NCBI GenBank assembly: GCA_050011895.1
Contig: JBEKIF010000002.1
Coordinates: 62,001 to 126,000, forward strand
Direction of reading: 5' to 3'
From: DATBGO01 sp050011895
GTDB taxonomy: Bacteria > Actinomycetota > Actinomycetes > Streptosporangiales > Streptosporangiaceae
Length of the DNA: 64,000 nt
A model generated the notes under the pieces. It made no database searches. It saw nothing but the letters and a program-made list of their open reading frames with translations, and had not been told where the DNA came from. The first letter of the stretch is position 1. The number at the start of each line of letters is the position of its first letter. Made by a program: the position numbers and the translations under genes. Shown here piece after piece: positions 45,015-54,169 of this stretch.

Positions 45015-45734
45015 GTGAGTGCCGGACTGGACCTGACTGGCGTGCTGCGGCCGGTGCGGACCGGAAACGCCTTGGAGGAGACCGTCGAACGGCTGCTCAC
45101 AGTGGTCAAGCTCGGGGTCGTCGGGCCCGGTGAGCGGTTTCCTGCCGAGCGCGACCTGGCCGCGCAGCTCGGCATCAGCCGGCTCACCTTGCGCGAGGCA
45201 ATCCGCGAGCTACGGCAAGCCGGTTACGTAGAATCCAGGCGGGGCCGCTTCGGCGGCACCTTCGTCACCTACACCCCGCCTGCCCCGGACGCGGGCAAAC
45301 TGCGCCGGATGGCGATGCAGGACGGCGGCAAGCTCACCGACGCGCTCACCTTCCGGCTGGCCGTGGAGGCCGGCGCGGCCGAGGTGCTGGCCGCAAAGGC
45401 GGGGGAGGGCCCGCGTGCGGTGCTGCTGGCCCGGCTGGCCGAGGTGAACGCCGCGTGCCCGCGGGACTACCGCCGCCTGGACACGCTGTTCCACTTGTCC
45501 ATCGCCGAGCTGACCGGCTCCGGCCTGCTGCTGGCCGCCTGCACCGATGCCCGGATGCGGTTGAACGACCTGCTCAACGCCATCCCGGTGCTGCAGCGCA
45601 ACATCGACCACACGGCCAGTCAGCATTCGGCGATCGTGACCGCGATCCTGGCCGGCGACGCGCAGCAAGCCAGGGCGGCGGTCGCCGAGCACCTGGCCGG
45701 CACCACGTCGCTGCTGCGGGGCTTCCTCGGCTGA
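45015..45734 (+). CDS. FadR-type GntR transcription regulator
   Basis: The product is 239 aa. The winged helix-turn-helix ERFPAERDLAAQLGISRLTLREAIRELRQAGYVESRRGRFGGTFV spans about residues 40-85, followed by an all-helical FCD ligand domain with the metal-type His in LFHLSIAELTG and QHSAIVTAIL. FadR-type members sense organic acids or amines. GTG 45015 has GGAG ten bases upstream and gives a normal length; the open frame begins 79 codons earlier, across the hairpin. It is divergent from the permease-ligase-dehydrogenase cluster, which is its likely target. Confidence 0.9.
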   Translation: MSAGLDLTGVLRPVRTGNALEETVERLLTVVKLGVVGPGERFPAERDLAAQLGISRLTLREAIRELRQAGYVESRRGRFGGTFVTYTPPAPDAGKLRRMAMQDGGKLTDALTFRLAVEAGAAEVLAAKAGEGPRAVLLARLAEVNAACPRDYRRLDTLFHLSIAELTGSGLLLAACTDARMRLNDLLNAIPVLQRNIDHTASQHSAIVTAILAGDAQQARAAVAEHLAGTTSLLRGFLG

Positions 45735-45755
45735 GGCCACGCAACTTATCCACCG

Positions 45756-47426
45756 CTACAGGCAGCGGGAGCGGGTCACGGCCCGGCTGAGCATCGAGAC
45801 GGCCAGCGCGACGCTGACCGGGACCGCGAGCGCCGTGGACAGGTTCATGCCGATCATGTGCCGCGTCGTTGAGATGCCGTCGAAGTAGGCGGCCGGGATG
45901 AACGCGGCGATGGCGCAGCCCGTCATGCACAGCACGAGCACCGCCCCGTCCCTGCGCCAGGGAGCGCAGATCAGCGCCCCCCGGCGCGCTGATCTGCGCT
46001 CCGTCCGCAGCGCGCCGATCGCGATCGCCGCCATCGCAGCCCACAGCGGAATAAGCCACCACAGCCCGGAACCCGCGGGGATGCGCTGCACCAGCCAGCT
46101 GACTACCTCGACCCGGTGCTCAAGGGCGCCCGGCGGGTGACCAGCGCCAGGCGCGTAGTTGCCCAGGTAAGTCACCCGGAAATCCAGCGCGAAGGTCGCC
46201 GCCAGCTGCCCGATGCCGAGGATCCGGCCCGGATGGGTCAGCAGGAAACCCGCGATTGTGCTTTCGGTCAGCCGTCCCGCGTACCGGGCATAGAGCGGGT
46301 CGCGGCGGACGCTGATCTTGGTGAAGGCGTCGGTACCTGCATATTTGGACCAGCTGGCAGGCAGTCCGAGGGCATGCAGATCGGCTCGGGCGTTGTCGTG
46401 CCCGTTGACGATGTCCTTGAAGATCACGTCCACCGCCTGCTCTCTGTGGAGCGTTGTGGCGTACCGGCTTTCGCCGTCCCAGTGCACGTATACAGCGGTC
46501 ATGACGACGAGGGCCGCGGCGACCAGCGCCGCCGCGCCGGCTTGCCTGGTCAGGAACCTGCGTAGCCCGCGCCGGCCTCCTCGCACCGCGCTGGCCAGCA
46601 CGACAGTGAGGCAGATCGGCACGACCAGGGTCACGTACTGCTCTTTGGACGGGATGGCGAGGATGGCACCGGTCCCGGCCAGCAGCAAGCCGAACGCGGT
46701 GCCACGCCAGCCCCGCCCCAGGTACACCACGCCGGCGGCGACCAGCAGCAGGCCGGACAGCGTGGCTCCCTCGCTGAACGGGCTGGCGAAGGTGGGGAAG
46801 AACGCGGCGTCCGCCATGATCAGCCACACGGCGGCGGCTACCAGCAGCCGCGCCCAGAGCGGCAGCCGCAGGCCGGTTGTCAGGCTGGCGATGCCGAACG
46901 CGGCGATGGCGCAGGTGAGCAGGCCCAGCGCGATCAGGTTGACGGCGCCGGGCAGGCCGAGGACGGGGGTCAGCCACCTGGCGGCGTCCAGCAGCAGGTG
47001 CTGCGAGGACGGGTAGACGTGAACGCCGGAACAGGCCGGATCACTGTGAAACATGAAGTAGGCGTAGCTGAAGTACCTCGGGTGGCCGCCGGTGACCGGT
47101 CCCACGCCGAGCCCGCACATCAGCCGCGGGCCATCGTGGTTGTCGGCCATGCCGACCGGCACGGGAACGAGGAAGCGGAGCGTGAACAGGCCAAGCGACA
47201 CCGCGAAGACCGACACCCAGAGGCCGGCAATGGCCAGCAGCCGGGCCGCCGGACCTCCGGTCACGGTGGCCGGGCCGCCGGGCGCGGCCGGGGATCCGCC
47301 GGGCGCCGGGGTCTCGGAGTGCGCGGCCTGGGTCTCGCCGGGCGTGGCTGCAGGGTCGCCTGCTCCATGCAGAGCAGCGAGTTCGCGAGTATCAAGTTCG
47401 TTAGCCGCCGGCTCGTGGCCTGGCAC
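45756..47426 (-). CDS. Polytopic membrane protein, possible lipid-linked glycosyltransferase
   Basis: The product is 556 aa. The first 50 residues are Pro/Gly/Ala-rich, followed by about ten hydrophobic helices (LLAIAGLWVSVFAVSLGLFTLRFLV, LIALGLLTCAIAAFGIASL and others). A long extracytoplasmic loop, VYVHWDGESRYATTLHREQAVDVIFKDIVNGHDNARADLHALGL, sits in the middle. The topology recalls GT-C glycosyltransferases or wall-glycan membrane proteins, but I see no clear catalytic motif and do not assign a function. GTG 47426 has GGAGGA seven bases upstream, much better than the ORF's distal start, which would cross the sufR promoter. Confidence 0.7.
   Translation of the reverse strand: MPGHEPAANELDTRELAALHGAGDPAATPGETQAAHSETPAPGGSPAAPGGPATVTGGPAARLLAIAGLWVSVFAVSLGLFTLRFLVPVPVGMADNHDGPRLMCGLGVGPVTGGHPRYFSYAYFMFHSDPACSGVHVYPSSQHLLLDAARWLTPVLGLPGAVNLIALGLLTCAIAAFGIASLTTGLRLPLWARLLVAAAVWLIMADAAFFPTFASPFSEGATLSGLLLVAAGVVYLGRGWRGTAFGLLLAGTGAILAIPSKEQYVTLVVPICLTVVLASAVRGGRRGLRRFLTRQAGAAALVAAALVVMTAVYVHWDGESRYATTLHREQAVDVIFKDIVNGHDNARADLHALGLPASWSKYAGTDAFTKISVRRDPLYARYAGRLTESTIAGFLLTHPGRILGIGQLAATFALDFRVTYLGNYAPGAGHPPGALEHRVEVVSWLVQRIPAGSGLWWLIPLWAAMAAIAIGALRTERRSARRGALICAPWRRDGAVLVLCMTGCAIAAFIPAAYFDGISTTRHMIGMNLSTALAVPVSVALAVSMLSRAVTRSRCL
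45961..46002. repeat. Perfect 16-bp inverted repeat inside a coding region
   Basis: GGAGCGCAGATCAGCG (45961-45976) is exactly complementary to 45987-46002 with a ten-base GC loop. It lies within the membrane protein gene, in a short cytoplasmic Arg-rich segment (TERRSARRGALICAPWR). Confidence 0.85.
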
Positions 47427-47475
47427 CAGCCGTCCTCCGATGTTCGGGCCGGCCTGACGCAGACCGGGGGGCCGA

Positions 47476-47514
47476 TTGCGCGGGCGGAAGTATTTACGGC
47501 ACAATGATGTTGTG
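47476..47514 (+). promoter_or_regulatory. sufR promoter with overlapping SufR operator candidate
   Basis: CACAA-N5-TTGTG (47500-47514) is a perfect inverted repeat. It overlaps a -10-like CACAAT (47500-47505), with TTGCGC (47476-47481) 18 bases upstream as -35. The sufR GTG is at 47512, seven bases after the -10, so the transcript may be leaderless. Mycobacterial SufR is known to bind a short inverted repeat with five-base spacing in its own promoter. Confidence 0.6.
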
Positions 47515-48297
47515 AAATACATGGGCCAGTCAGATGCGCTTTCGCACGCCCCCGGCACCGCGGGCGCGCAGGGTGCTGCGCCAGCCCAGATTACGCCAGC
47601 GCTGCCGGGCTCCGAACGGGGCACCAGAGCCAGGATCGCCCGGCTGATCCTGGAGAACGGCCCAGTCACCGCGGCAGGCTTGTCCGCGCGACTTGGCCTG
47701 ACCTCCGCCGCGGTCCGGCGTCACCTGGACAACCTGCAGGCCGAAGGCATGATCGAAACACGGATCGCCAGGTCGTACGGTAACCGCAGCCGCGGCCGCC
47801 CGGCCAGGCTGTTCGCCATCACCGATGCGGGCCGGAGCGCCTTCGAGCATGCCTATGACGATCTGGCCACCAGCGCGCTGCGGTTCCTGGCCGAGCGGGC
47901 CGGGCCCGCAGCCGTCGCCGAGTTCGCCCGCACGCAGATCGCGGAGCTAGAGGAGCGGTACCGCCCGGCGGTACAGGCCGCACCTCCGGCGCAGCGGGTG
48001 AAGGCGCTGGCCGATGCGCTGTCAGCGGATGGCTATGCGGCGTCCGCAGGCGGCGCGCCAGCCGCCGCCGGCGGCGAGCAGCTCTGCCAGCATCATTGCC
48101 CGGTTGCGCACGTGGCCGCGGAGTTCCCGCAGCTCTGTGAGGCGGAGACCGAGGCATTCGGGCGGCTGCTCGGCACCCCCGTGCAGCGGCTCGCGACGAT
48201 TTCCCACGGTGACGGGATCTGCACCACGCATGTCACGGCGCCGTCTCTAGTGCATCCACGCATCAACTCAACCCAGTCCGGAGGAATCTCCGCATGA
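47512..48297 (+). CDS. sufR: Fe-S sensing repressor SufR
   Basis: The product is 261 aa. The DeoR/ArsR-like winged helix (RIARLILENGPVTAAGLSARLGLTSAAVRRHLDNLQAEGMI) spans about 40-80. The C-terminal cluster domain has the Cys ladder LCQHHCPVAHVAAEFPQLCEAE and GDGICTTHV. Holo-SufR represses the suf operon when Fe-S demand is met. GTG 47512 (VKYMGQSD) matches the start of actinomycete relatives; no ribosome-binding site precedes it, in line with leaderless translation. It overlaps sufB by ATGA. Confidence 0.93.
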   Translation: MKYMGQSDALSHAPGTAGAQGAAPAQITPALPGSERGTRARIARLILENGPVTAAGLSARLGLTSAAVRRHLDNLQAEGMIETRIARSYGNRSRGRPARLFAITDAGRSAFEHAYDDLATSALRFLAERAGPAAVAEFARTQIAELEERYRPAVQAAPPAQRVKALADALSADGYAASAGGAPAAAGGEQLCQHHCPVAHVAAEFPQLCEAETEAFGRLLGTPVQRLATISHGDGICTTHVTAPSLVHPRINSTQSGGISA

Positions 48298-49706
48298 CGA
48301 CAATCGCGCACCCCGAGCTTGAGGGGCTGGAGCGTTACAAGTTCGGCTGGTCCGACTCTGACGCGGCGGGCGCGGACGCGCGCCGCGGCCTGTCCGAGGA
48401 GGTCGTCCGCGACATCTCGGCCAAGAAGAACGAGCCGGAGTGGATGCTCGACCTGCGGCTGAAGGGGCTGAAGCTGTTCCGGCGCAAGCCCATGCCGACC
48501 TGGGGCTCCGACCTGTCCGGCATTGACTTCGAGCACATCAAGTACTTCGTGCGCTCGACCGAGAAGATGGCCGCCAGCTGGGACGACCTGCCAGCCGACA
48601 TCAAGAGCACCTACGACAGGCTCGGCATCCCCGAAGCGGAGAAGCAGCGCCTGATCGCCGGCGTGGCCGCCCAGTACGAGTCCGAGGTCGTCTACCACAA
48701 GATCCGCGAGGACCTCGAGGAGAAGGGCGTCATCTTCGAGGACACCGACACCGCGCTGCGGAACCACCCGGAGTTGTTCGGTGAGTACTTCGCCACCGTG
48801 ATCCCGGTCGGCGACAACAAGTTCGCCGCGCTGAACACGGCGGTCTGGTCCGGCGGGTCGTTCATCTACGTGCCGAAGGGCGTGCACGTGGACATCCCGC
48901 TGCAGGCCTACTTCCGGATCAACACCGAGAACATGGGCCAGTTCGAGCGGACCCTGATCATCGTCGACGAGGGCGCCAGCGTCCATTACGTCGAGGGCTG
49001 CACCGCGCCGATCTACTCGTCGGACTCGCTGCACTCCGCGGTGGTCGAGATCATCGTCAAGAAGGACGCGCACTGCCGGTACACGACCATCCAGAACTGG
49101 TCGAACAACGTCTACAACCTGGTCACGAAGCGGGCTGTGGCGCAGGCAGGCGCGAGCATGGAGTGGGTCGACGGGAACATCGGCTCCAAGGTGACGATGA
49201 AGTACCCGGCGGTCTACCTGATGGGCGAGCACGCCAGGGGCGAGACGCTGTCGGTCGCGTTCGCCGGGACCGGCCAGCACCAGGACGCCGGCGCCAAGAT
49301 GGTGCACTGCGCGCCGAACACCTCATCCCAGATCATCTCCAAGTCGGTGGCCAGGGCGGGCGGCCGGACGTCCTACCGCGGCCTGGTGCAGGTCCAGGAG
49401 GGCGCGGCGCACTCGAAGTCCACCGTTAAGTGCGACGCCCTGCTCGTGGACACCATCAGTCGCTCGGACACCTATCCGTACGTGGATGTCCGCGAGGACG
49501 ACGTCGAGATGGGCCACGAGGCGACCGTCTCGAAAATCTCCGAAGACCAGCTCTTCTACCTGATGAGCCGGGGCATGACCGAGGACGAGGCGATGGCCAC
49601 CATTGTCCGCGGCTTCGTCGAGCCGATCGCGCGCGAGCTGCCGATGGAGTACGCCCTCGAGCTGAACCGGCTGATCGAGCTGCAGATGGAAGGAGCCGTC
49701 GGCTGA
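48294..49706 (+). CDS. sufB: Fe-S cluster scaffold complex subunit SufB
   Basis: The product is 470 aa. It has the SufB beta-helix core (WSGGSFIYVPKGVHVDIPLQAYFRINTENMGQFERTLIIVDEGA), VHYVEGCTAPIYSSDSLHSAVVEI and the late SDTYPYVDVREDDVEMGHEATVSKISEDQLFYLMSRGMTEDEAM. With SufC and SufD it forms the scaffold assembling [4Fe-4S] clusters. It overlaps sufR by ATGA and sufD by TGATG. No intein is present, unlike some mycobacterial SufB. Confidence 0.97.
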   Translation: MTTIAHPELEGLERYKFGWSDSDAAGADARRGLSEEVVRDISAKKNEPEWMLDLRLKGLKLFRRKPMPTWGSDLSGIDFEHIKYFVRSTEKMAASWDDLPADIKSTYDRLGIPEAEKQRLIAGVAAQYESEVVYHKIREDLEEKGVIFEDTDTALRNHPELFGEYFATVIPVGDNKFAALNTAVWSGGSFIYVPKGVHVDIPLQAYFRINTENMGQFERTLIIVDEGASVHYVEGCTAPIYSSDSLHSAVVEIIVKKDAHCRYTTIQNWSNNVYNLVTKRAVAQAGASMEWVDGNIGSKVTMKYPAVYLMGEHARGETLSVAFAGTGQHQDAGAKMVHCAPNTSSQIISKSVARAGGRTSYRGLVQVQEGAAHSKSTVKCDALLVDTISRSDTYPYVDVREDDVEMGHEATVSKISEDQLFYLMSRGMTEDEAMATIVRGFVEPIARELPMEYALELNRLIELQMEGAVG

Positions 49707-50857
49707 TGTCGGTGCTGCAGGGGGCGGCGCAGTCCGCCGCCCCCGTTTCCAGGTTGCACGAGCGGCAGTCCTATGATCTCGCGGACTTTGCGGTTCCTAG
49801 CGGGCGCGAGGAGGAGTGGCGGTTCACGCCGCTGCGTCGGCTTCGCGGGCTGCACGGAGCAGACGATCTGGCCCCAGGCAAAGTCGCAGTGACAGTCGGT
49901 GCCGCCCCGGGCGTCACCGCAGAGCTTGCGCAACGCGGTGACACCCGGGTCGGCACCTCCTTTGTGCCCTCGGATCGGGTTAGTGCTCGGGCGCTGGCAT
50001 CGTTCGATGCAGCGACCATCATCACCGTGCCGGCTGGGATTGAGAGCACGGAGCCCACGGTGGTGTCGGTGCGGGGGGAGATCGCGGAAGGGGCGGCGTT
50101 CGGGCACACGCTGGTGGACGTGAAGCCGAACGCGCGGGCCGTTGTGGTGCTTGATCATCAGGGCAGCGCGACGTATGCGGACAACGTCGAGCTGGTTGTC
50201 GGAGACGGAGCGTCGCTCGCGGTGGTGTCGGTGCAGGACTGGGCGGCGGACACCGTGCACCTGTCGCACCACCACATGCGGCTGGGGCGGGATGCCAGGC
50301 TGACGCACACCGCGGTCACGCTGGGGGGCAGCGTGGTGCGGTTGGCGCCTTCGGTGCGCTATGGCGGGCCCGGCGGCGACGCTGAGCTGCGCGGGCTCTA
50401 CTTCGCCGATGCGGGCCAGCACCTGGAGCACCGGCTGTTCGTGGACCATGCCGAGCGCAATTGCCGGAGCCGGGTCAGTTACAAGGGCGCGCTGCAGGGC
50501 GAGGACGCGCACGCGGTGTGGATCGGGGATGTGATCATCCGCCCGGAGGCGACCGGCACCGACACCTACGAGTACAACAGGAACCTGGTGCTGACCGACG
50601 GGACCAGGGTCGACTCGGTGCCGAACCTGGAGATCCTCACCGGTGAGGTCGTCGGCGCGGGGCACGCGAGCGCGAGCGGCCGGCTCGAGGACATTCACCT
50701 GTTCTACCTGATGGCCCGCGGGATCCCGGTCGACGAGGCCAGGCAGCTGGTGATCCGCGGGTTCTTCGGCGAGCTGATCGCCCAGCTCGAGGTGGCCGAG
50801 CTGCGGGACCGGATCACCCGGTCGATCGATGCCGAGCTGGCGAGGTCACGGGCATGA
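49706..50857 (+). CDS. sufD: Fe-S cluster assembly protein SufD
   Basis: The product is 383 aa. It begins MSVLQGAAQSAAP, has GREEEWRFTPLRRLRGLHG near residue 38, the beta-helix core (VVLDHQGSATYADNVELVVGDGASLAVVSVQDW) and the SufBD C-terminal HASASGRLEDIHLFYLMARGIPVDEARQLVIRGFFGELI. ATG 49706 overlaps the sufB stop, with GGAAGGAG upstream; the longer open frame is antisense-like shadow. It overlaps the Rieske-type gene by ATGA. Confidence 0.96.
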   Translation: MSVLQGAAQSAAPVSRLHERQSYDLADFAVPSGREEEWRFTPLRRLRGLHGADDLAPGKVAVTVGAAPGVTAELAQRGDTRVGTSFVPSDRVSARALASFDAATIITVPAGIESTEPTVVSVRGEIAEGAAFGHTLVDVKPNARAVVVLDHQGSATYADNVELVVGDGASLAVVSVQDWAADTVHLSHHHMRLGRDARLTHTAVTLGGSVVRLAPSVRYGGPGGDAELRGLYFADAGQHLEHRLFVDHAERNCRSRVSYKGALQGEDAHAVWIGDVIIRPEATGTDTYEYNRNLVLTDGTRVDSVPNLEILTGEVVGAGHASASGRLEDIHLFYLMARGIPVDEARQLVIRGFFGELIAQLEVAELRDRITRSIDAELARSRA

Positions 50858-51201
50858 CACAGGCACCTAGCTACGTGCGGGCCTGCGCGGTAGCGGACCT
50901 TCCTGACGAGGGCGCGGTTGGCGTGCAGCTCGGCGGCGTCCCCGTCGCGCTGGTCAGGACCGGCGGTGAAGTCTTCGCGCTGCACGATGTGTGCTCGCAC
51001 GAGGAGGTCCCGCTGTCCGAAGGCGACATCTACGACCACACGGTGGAGTGCTGGCTGCACGGATCCTGCTTCGACCTGCGTACCGGCAAGCCCACCGGAC
51101 CCCCGGCGACCAGGCCAGTCGCCACCTATCCCGTGAAGATCGACGGCGCTGACGTCTATGTCGGTATGTCCGGTACGCCGCAGCCAGACCAGGAGAGATG
51201 A
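50854..51201 (+). CDS. Rieske-type ferredoxin of the suf operon
   Basis: The product is 115 aa, a stand-alone Rieske [2Fe-2S] domain. Ligands: CSHEEVPLSEG gives Cys and His, CWLHGSCFDL gives the second Cys and His. This gene is regularly placed between sufD and sufC in actinobacteria and probably donates electrons during cluster assembly, though its partner is not proven. It overlaps both neighbours. Confidence 0.94.
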   Translation: MTQAPSYVRACAVADLPDEGAVGVQLGGVPVALVRTGGEVFALHDVCSHEEVPLSEGDIYDHTVECWLHGSCFDLRTGKPTGPPATRPVATYPVKIDGADVYVGMSGTPQPDQER

Positions 51202-51968
51202 TGTCCACCCTCGATATTCGTGACCTGCACGTCAGCGTGACCGAGGCGTCCGGGGCCAGCAGGGAGATCCTGCGCGGCGTCGACCTGACCGTGTCGGCGG
51301 GCCAGACGCACGCCATCATGGGGCCGAACGGGTCCGGCAAGTCGACGCTCGCCTACGCGATCGCCGGGCATCCGAAGTACCAGGTGACGAGCGGGACGGT
51401 CACCCTGGACGGCGAGGACGTCCTGGCCATGAGCGTGGATGCGCGAGCCAGGGCCGGCCTGTTCCTGGCCATGCAGTATCCGGTCGAGGTGCCAGGCGTC
51501 TCGGTGTCCAACTTCCTGCGCACCGCGATGACCGCGGTCCGCGGCGAGGCGCCCAAGCTGCGGACCTTCATCAAGGACCTGCGCACGGCCATGGACAAGC
51601 TCGCGATCGACCCGGCCTTCGCCGAGCGGAACCTGAACGAGGGTTTCTCCGGCGGCGAGAAGAAGCGGCACGAGATCCTCCAGCTGCAGCTGCTCAGCCC
51701 GAAGATCGCGATCCTGGACGAGACCGACTCCGGGCTGGATATCGACGCGCTGAAGGTGGTGTCCGAGGGGATCAACGCGTTCCGCGAGGAACCGGGCCAC
51801 GGCATGCTGCTGATCACCCACTACACCCGGATCCTGCGGTACGTGCAGCCGGACTTCGTGCACGTGTTCGTCGGCGGCCGGATCGTCGCGCAGGGCGGCC
51901 CTGAGCTGGCCGACGAGCTGGAGGCGAACGGCTACGAGAAGTTCGTTACCGCGGAGGCGCTGGCATGA
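51201..51968 (+). CDS. sufC: Fe-S assembly ATPase SufC
   Basis: The product is 255 aa. Walker A GPNGSGKST, signature FSGGEKKRHEILQ, Walker B IAILDETDSGLDIDALK and H-loop ITHYTRIL are intact, and AMQYPVEVPGVSVSNFLRTAM is the SufC-specific Q-loop region. Two ATGs overlap; ATG 51201 is preferred since GGAG lies at proper spacing before it, whereas ATG 51198 would be only two bases from it. It overlaps sufS by ATGA. Confidence 0.96.
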   Translation: MSTLDIRDLHVSVTEASGASREILRGVDLTVSAGQTHAIMGPNGSGKSTLAYAIAGHPKYQVTSGTVTLDGEDVLAMSVDARARAGLFLAMQYPVEVPGVSVSNFLRTAMTAVRGEAPKLRTFIKDLRTAMDKLAIDPAFAERNLNEGFSGGEKKRHEILQLQLLSPKIAILDETDSGLDIDALKVVSEGINAFREEPGHGMLLITHYTRILRYVQPDFVHVFVGGRIVAQGGPELADELEANGYEKFVTAEALA

Positions 51969-53227
51969 CACTGGATGTCGCGCGGATCCGCAAGGACTTC
52001 CCGATCCTGGAGCGGCAGGTCCGCGGCGGGCAGCCGCTGATCTATCTGGACAGCGCCAACACCTCGCAGAAACCGCGCCAGGTCATCGACACGCTGACGG
52101 AGTTCTACGAGCGGCACAACGCCAACATCCACCGGGCCAGCCATCAGCTGGGCGAGGAGGCGACGGCGGCCTACGAGGGCGCGCGGATCAAGGTCGCCCA
52201 GTTTATCGGCGCCAGTGACGAGACCGAGATCGTGTTCACCAAGAACATCTCCGAGGCGATCAACCTCGTCGCCTACTCGATGGGCAACGCGGCGACCACG
52301 CCAGGGGCGGAGCGCTTCAGGCTGGGCCCGGGCGACGAGATCCTGATCACCGAGATGGAGCATCACTCGAACATCGTCCCCTGGCAGCTGCTCTGCCAGC
52401 GCACCGGCGCGACACTGCGCTGGCTCGGCGTTACCGACGAGGGCAGGCTGGACACCTCGAACCTCAGCGAGCTTATTAACGAGCGCACCAAGCTGGTCTC
52501 CGTGATCCACCAGTCCAACGTGCTTGGCACCATCAACCCGGTGCGCATGATCGCCGACCGGGCGCATGCGGTCGGCGCCCTGGTACTTGTCGACGCCGCC
52601 CAGTCGGTTCCGCAGATGCGGGTGAACGTGGCGGAACTCGGCGCCGATTTCCTCGGCTTCACCGGGCACAAGCTCTGTGGCCCCACCGGGATCGGCGTGC
52701 TCTGGGCGCGCCGCGAGCTGCTCGATGCGATGCCGCCCTTCCTCGGCGGCGGCGAGATGATCGAGAGCGTCTGGATGGACCGGTCGACCTTCGCCCCCCC
52801 GCCGCACAAGTTCGAGGCGGGCACCATGCCGATCGCCCAGGCGGTGGGCCTGGGCGCCGCCATCGGGTATCTCGGCGAGGTGGGCTTCGACGCGATCCAT
52901 GCGCACGAGCAGGAACTGGTTGGCCAGGCGCTGGGCGCGCTTGCGGCGATCGACGGAGTCAGCATCCTCGGGCCGGCCCAGCCGGTGGACCGCGGGGCCG
53001 CGATCTCCTTTACGGTTGACGGCGTGCACCCGCACGACGTCAGCCAGGTGCTCGACGAGCTCGGCATCGCGGTGCGGGCCGGGCACCACTGCGCCTGGCC
53101 GCTGCACCGCAGGTATGGCATCCAGGCCAGCACCCGGGCTTCGTTCTACTTGTATAACTCTCCCGCGGAGGTGACTGCCCTGGCCGAAGGGATCAGGCAC
53201 GCGCAGCGGTTCTTCCGGGCCACCTGA
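51965..53227 (+). CDS. sufS: Cysteine desulfurase SufS
   Basis: PLP enzyme releasing sulfur from cysteine as a persulfide, 420 aa, class V aminotransferase fold. PLP lysine Lys236 is in FTGHKLCGPTGIGVLW; the persulfide Cys376 is in RAGHHCAWPLHRRYG. YLDSANTSQKPRQVIDTL at the N-terminus and MEHHSNIVPWQLLCQRTGA are standard. It hands sulfur to SufU, encoded next, and overlaps sufC by ATGA. Confidence 0.97.
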   Translation: MTLDVARIRKDFPILERQVRGGQPLIYLDSANTSQKPRQVIDTLTEFYERHNANIHRASHQLGEEATAAYEGARIKVAQFIGASDETEIVFTKNISEAINLVAYSMGNAATTPGAERFRLGPGDEILITEMEHHSNIVPWQLLCQRTGATLRWLGVTDEGRLDTSNLSELINERTKLVSVIHQSNVLGTINPVRMIADRAHAVGALVLVDAAQSVPQMRVNVAELGADFLGFTGHKLCGPTGIGVLWARRELLDAMPPFLGGGEMIESVWMDRSTFAPPPHKFEAGTMPIAQAVGLGAAIGYLGEVGFDAIHAHEQELVGQALGALAAIDGVSILGPAQPVDRGAAISFTVDGVHPHDVSQVLDELGIAVRAGHHCAWPLHRRYGIQASTRASFYLYNSPAEVTALAEGIRHAQRFFRAT

Positions 53228-53241
53228 ATGGAAGCACTGTG

Positions 53242-53748
53242 ATGGAACTCGAGTCGTTGTACCAGGAGATCATCCTGGACCACTACAGGCACCCGCACCA
53301 CAAGGGCCTGCGGGAGCCCTACGACGCCGAGGTGCACCACGTGAACCCGCTGTGTGGCGACGAGGTGACGCTCCGGGTGACGCTCAAGGACGCCGGCTCC
53401 GAGCCAGTCGTGGCGGATGTCTCCTATGACGCGCTTGGCTGCTCCATCAGCCAGGCCAGCGTGTCGATGATGGCCGATGCGATCATCGGGAAGACCGTGG
53501 CCGAGGCGATGGGCGCCAGCGGGGCGTTTCTCGAGCTGATGAAATCCAGCGCCGACGCGGCCGGAGACGAGGACGTGCTCGGCGACGCGGTCGCATTCGC
53601 GGGCGTCGCCAAATTCCCGGCGCGGATTAAGTGCGCGCTGCTGGGCTGGATGGCCTGGAAGGACGCAACCGCCCGGGCACTGGCTGGACCCGATCACGAA
53701 TCAGGCGCCGGGACAACCTCGGACGCGGCAGGGAGCCAACATGACTGA
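53242..53748 (+). CDS. sufU: Sulfur-transfer scaffold SufU
   Basis: The product is 168 aa. The three conserved Cys are in NPLCGDEVTL, ALGCSISQAS and ARIKCALLGW, and the zinc-site Asp is in GDE. SufU accepts sulfur from SufS in Gram-positive suf systems. GTG 53239 is an alternative start; ATG 53242 has GGAAG at normal spacing. It overlaps the sufT-like gene by eight bases. Confidence 0.95.
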   Translation: MELESLYQEIILDHYRHPHHKGLREPYDAEVHHVNPLCGDEVTLRVTLKDAGSEPVVADVSYDALGCSISQASVSMMADAIIGKTVAEAMGASGAFLELMKSSADAAGDEDVLGDAVAFAGVAKFPARIKCALLGWMAWKDATARALAGPDHESGAGTTSDAAGSQHD

Positions 53749-54163
53749 GAACGCGACCGAAACCGCCGGGCAGCTGAGCCCGGAGACCGTGCCTGCCGGG
53801 CCGGGCGGCCCGGGCCCGGAGGGCACCGTGCCCGGCGCGCCGGATGGACCCCTGAGCCCGGAGACTGAGGACCTGCTGGAGGCGCTCAGGGACGTCGTCG
53901 ACCCGGAACTCGGCATCAACGTGGTTGACCTCGGGCTGGTCTATGGCGTGACGGTGGGCCAGGACCGGATCGCGACCATCGACATGACGCTGACCAGCGC
54001 GGCATGCCCGCTCACGGACGTGATCGAGGACCAGACCCGCGATGCGCTCGAGGGACTGGTCAACGACTTCCGCATCAACTGGGTATGGCTGCCGCCGTGG
54101 GGGCCCGACAAGATCACCGAAGACGGCCGCGAGCAACTGCGCGCGCTCGGCTTCAACGTCTGA
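53741..54163 (+). CDS. sufT: SufT-like metal-sulfur cluster maturation factor (DUF59/MIP18)
   Basis: The product is 140 aa. The first 45 residues are Pro/Gly-rich and disordered; the DUF59 domain follows (LLEALRDVVDPELGINVVDLGLVYGVTV and MTLTSAACPLTDVIEDQT with the active Cys). It ends with VWLPPWGPDKITEDGREQLRALGFNV. SufT-type proteins assist cluster transfer under high demand. It closes the suf operon. Confidence 0.93.
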   Translation: MTENATETAGQLSPETVPAGPGGPGPEGTVPGAPDGPLSPETEDLLEALRDVVDPELGINVVDLGLVYGVTVGQDRIATIDMTLTSAACPLTDVIEDQTRDALEGLVNDFRINWVWLPPWGPDKITEDGREQLRALGFNV

Positions 54164-54169
54164 CAGCTG

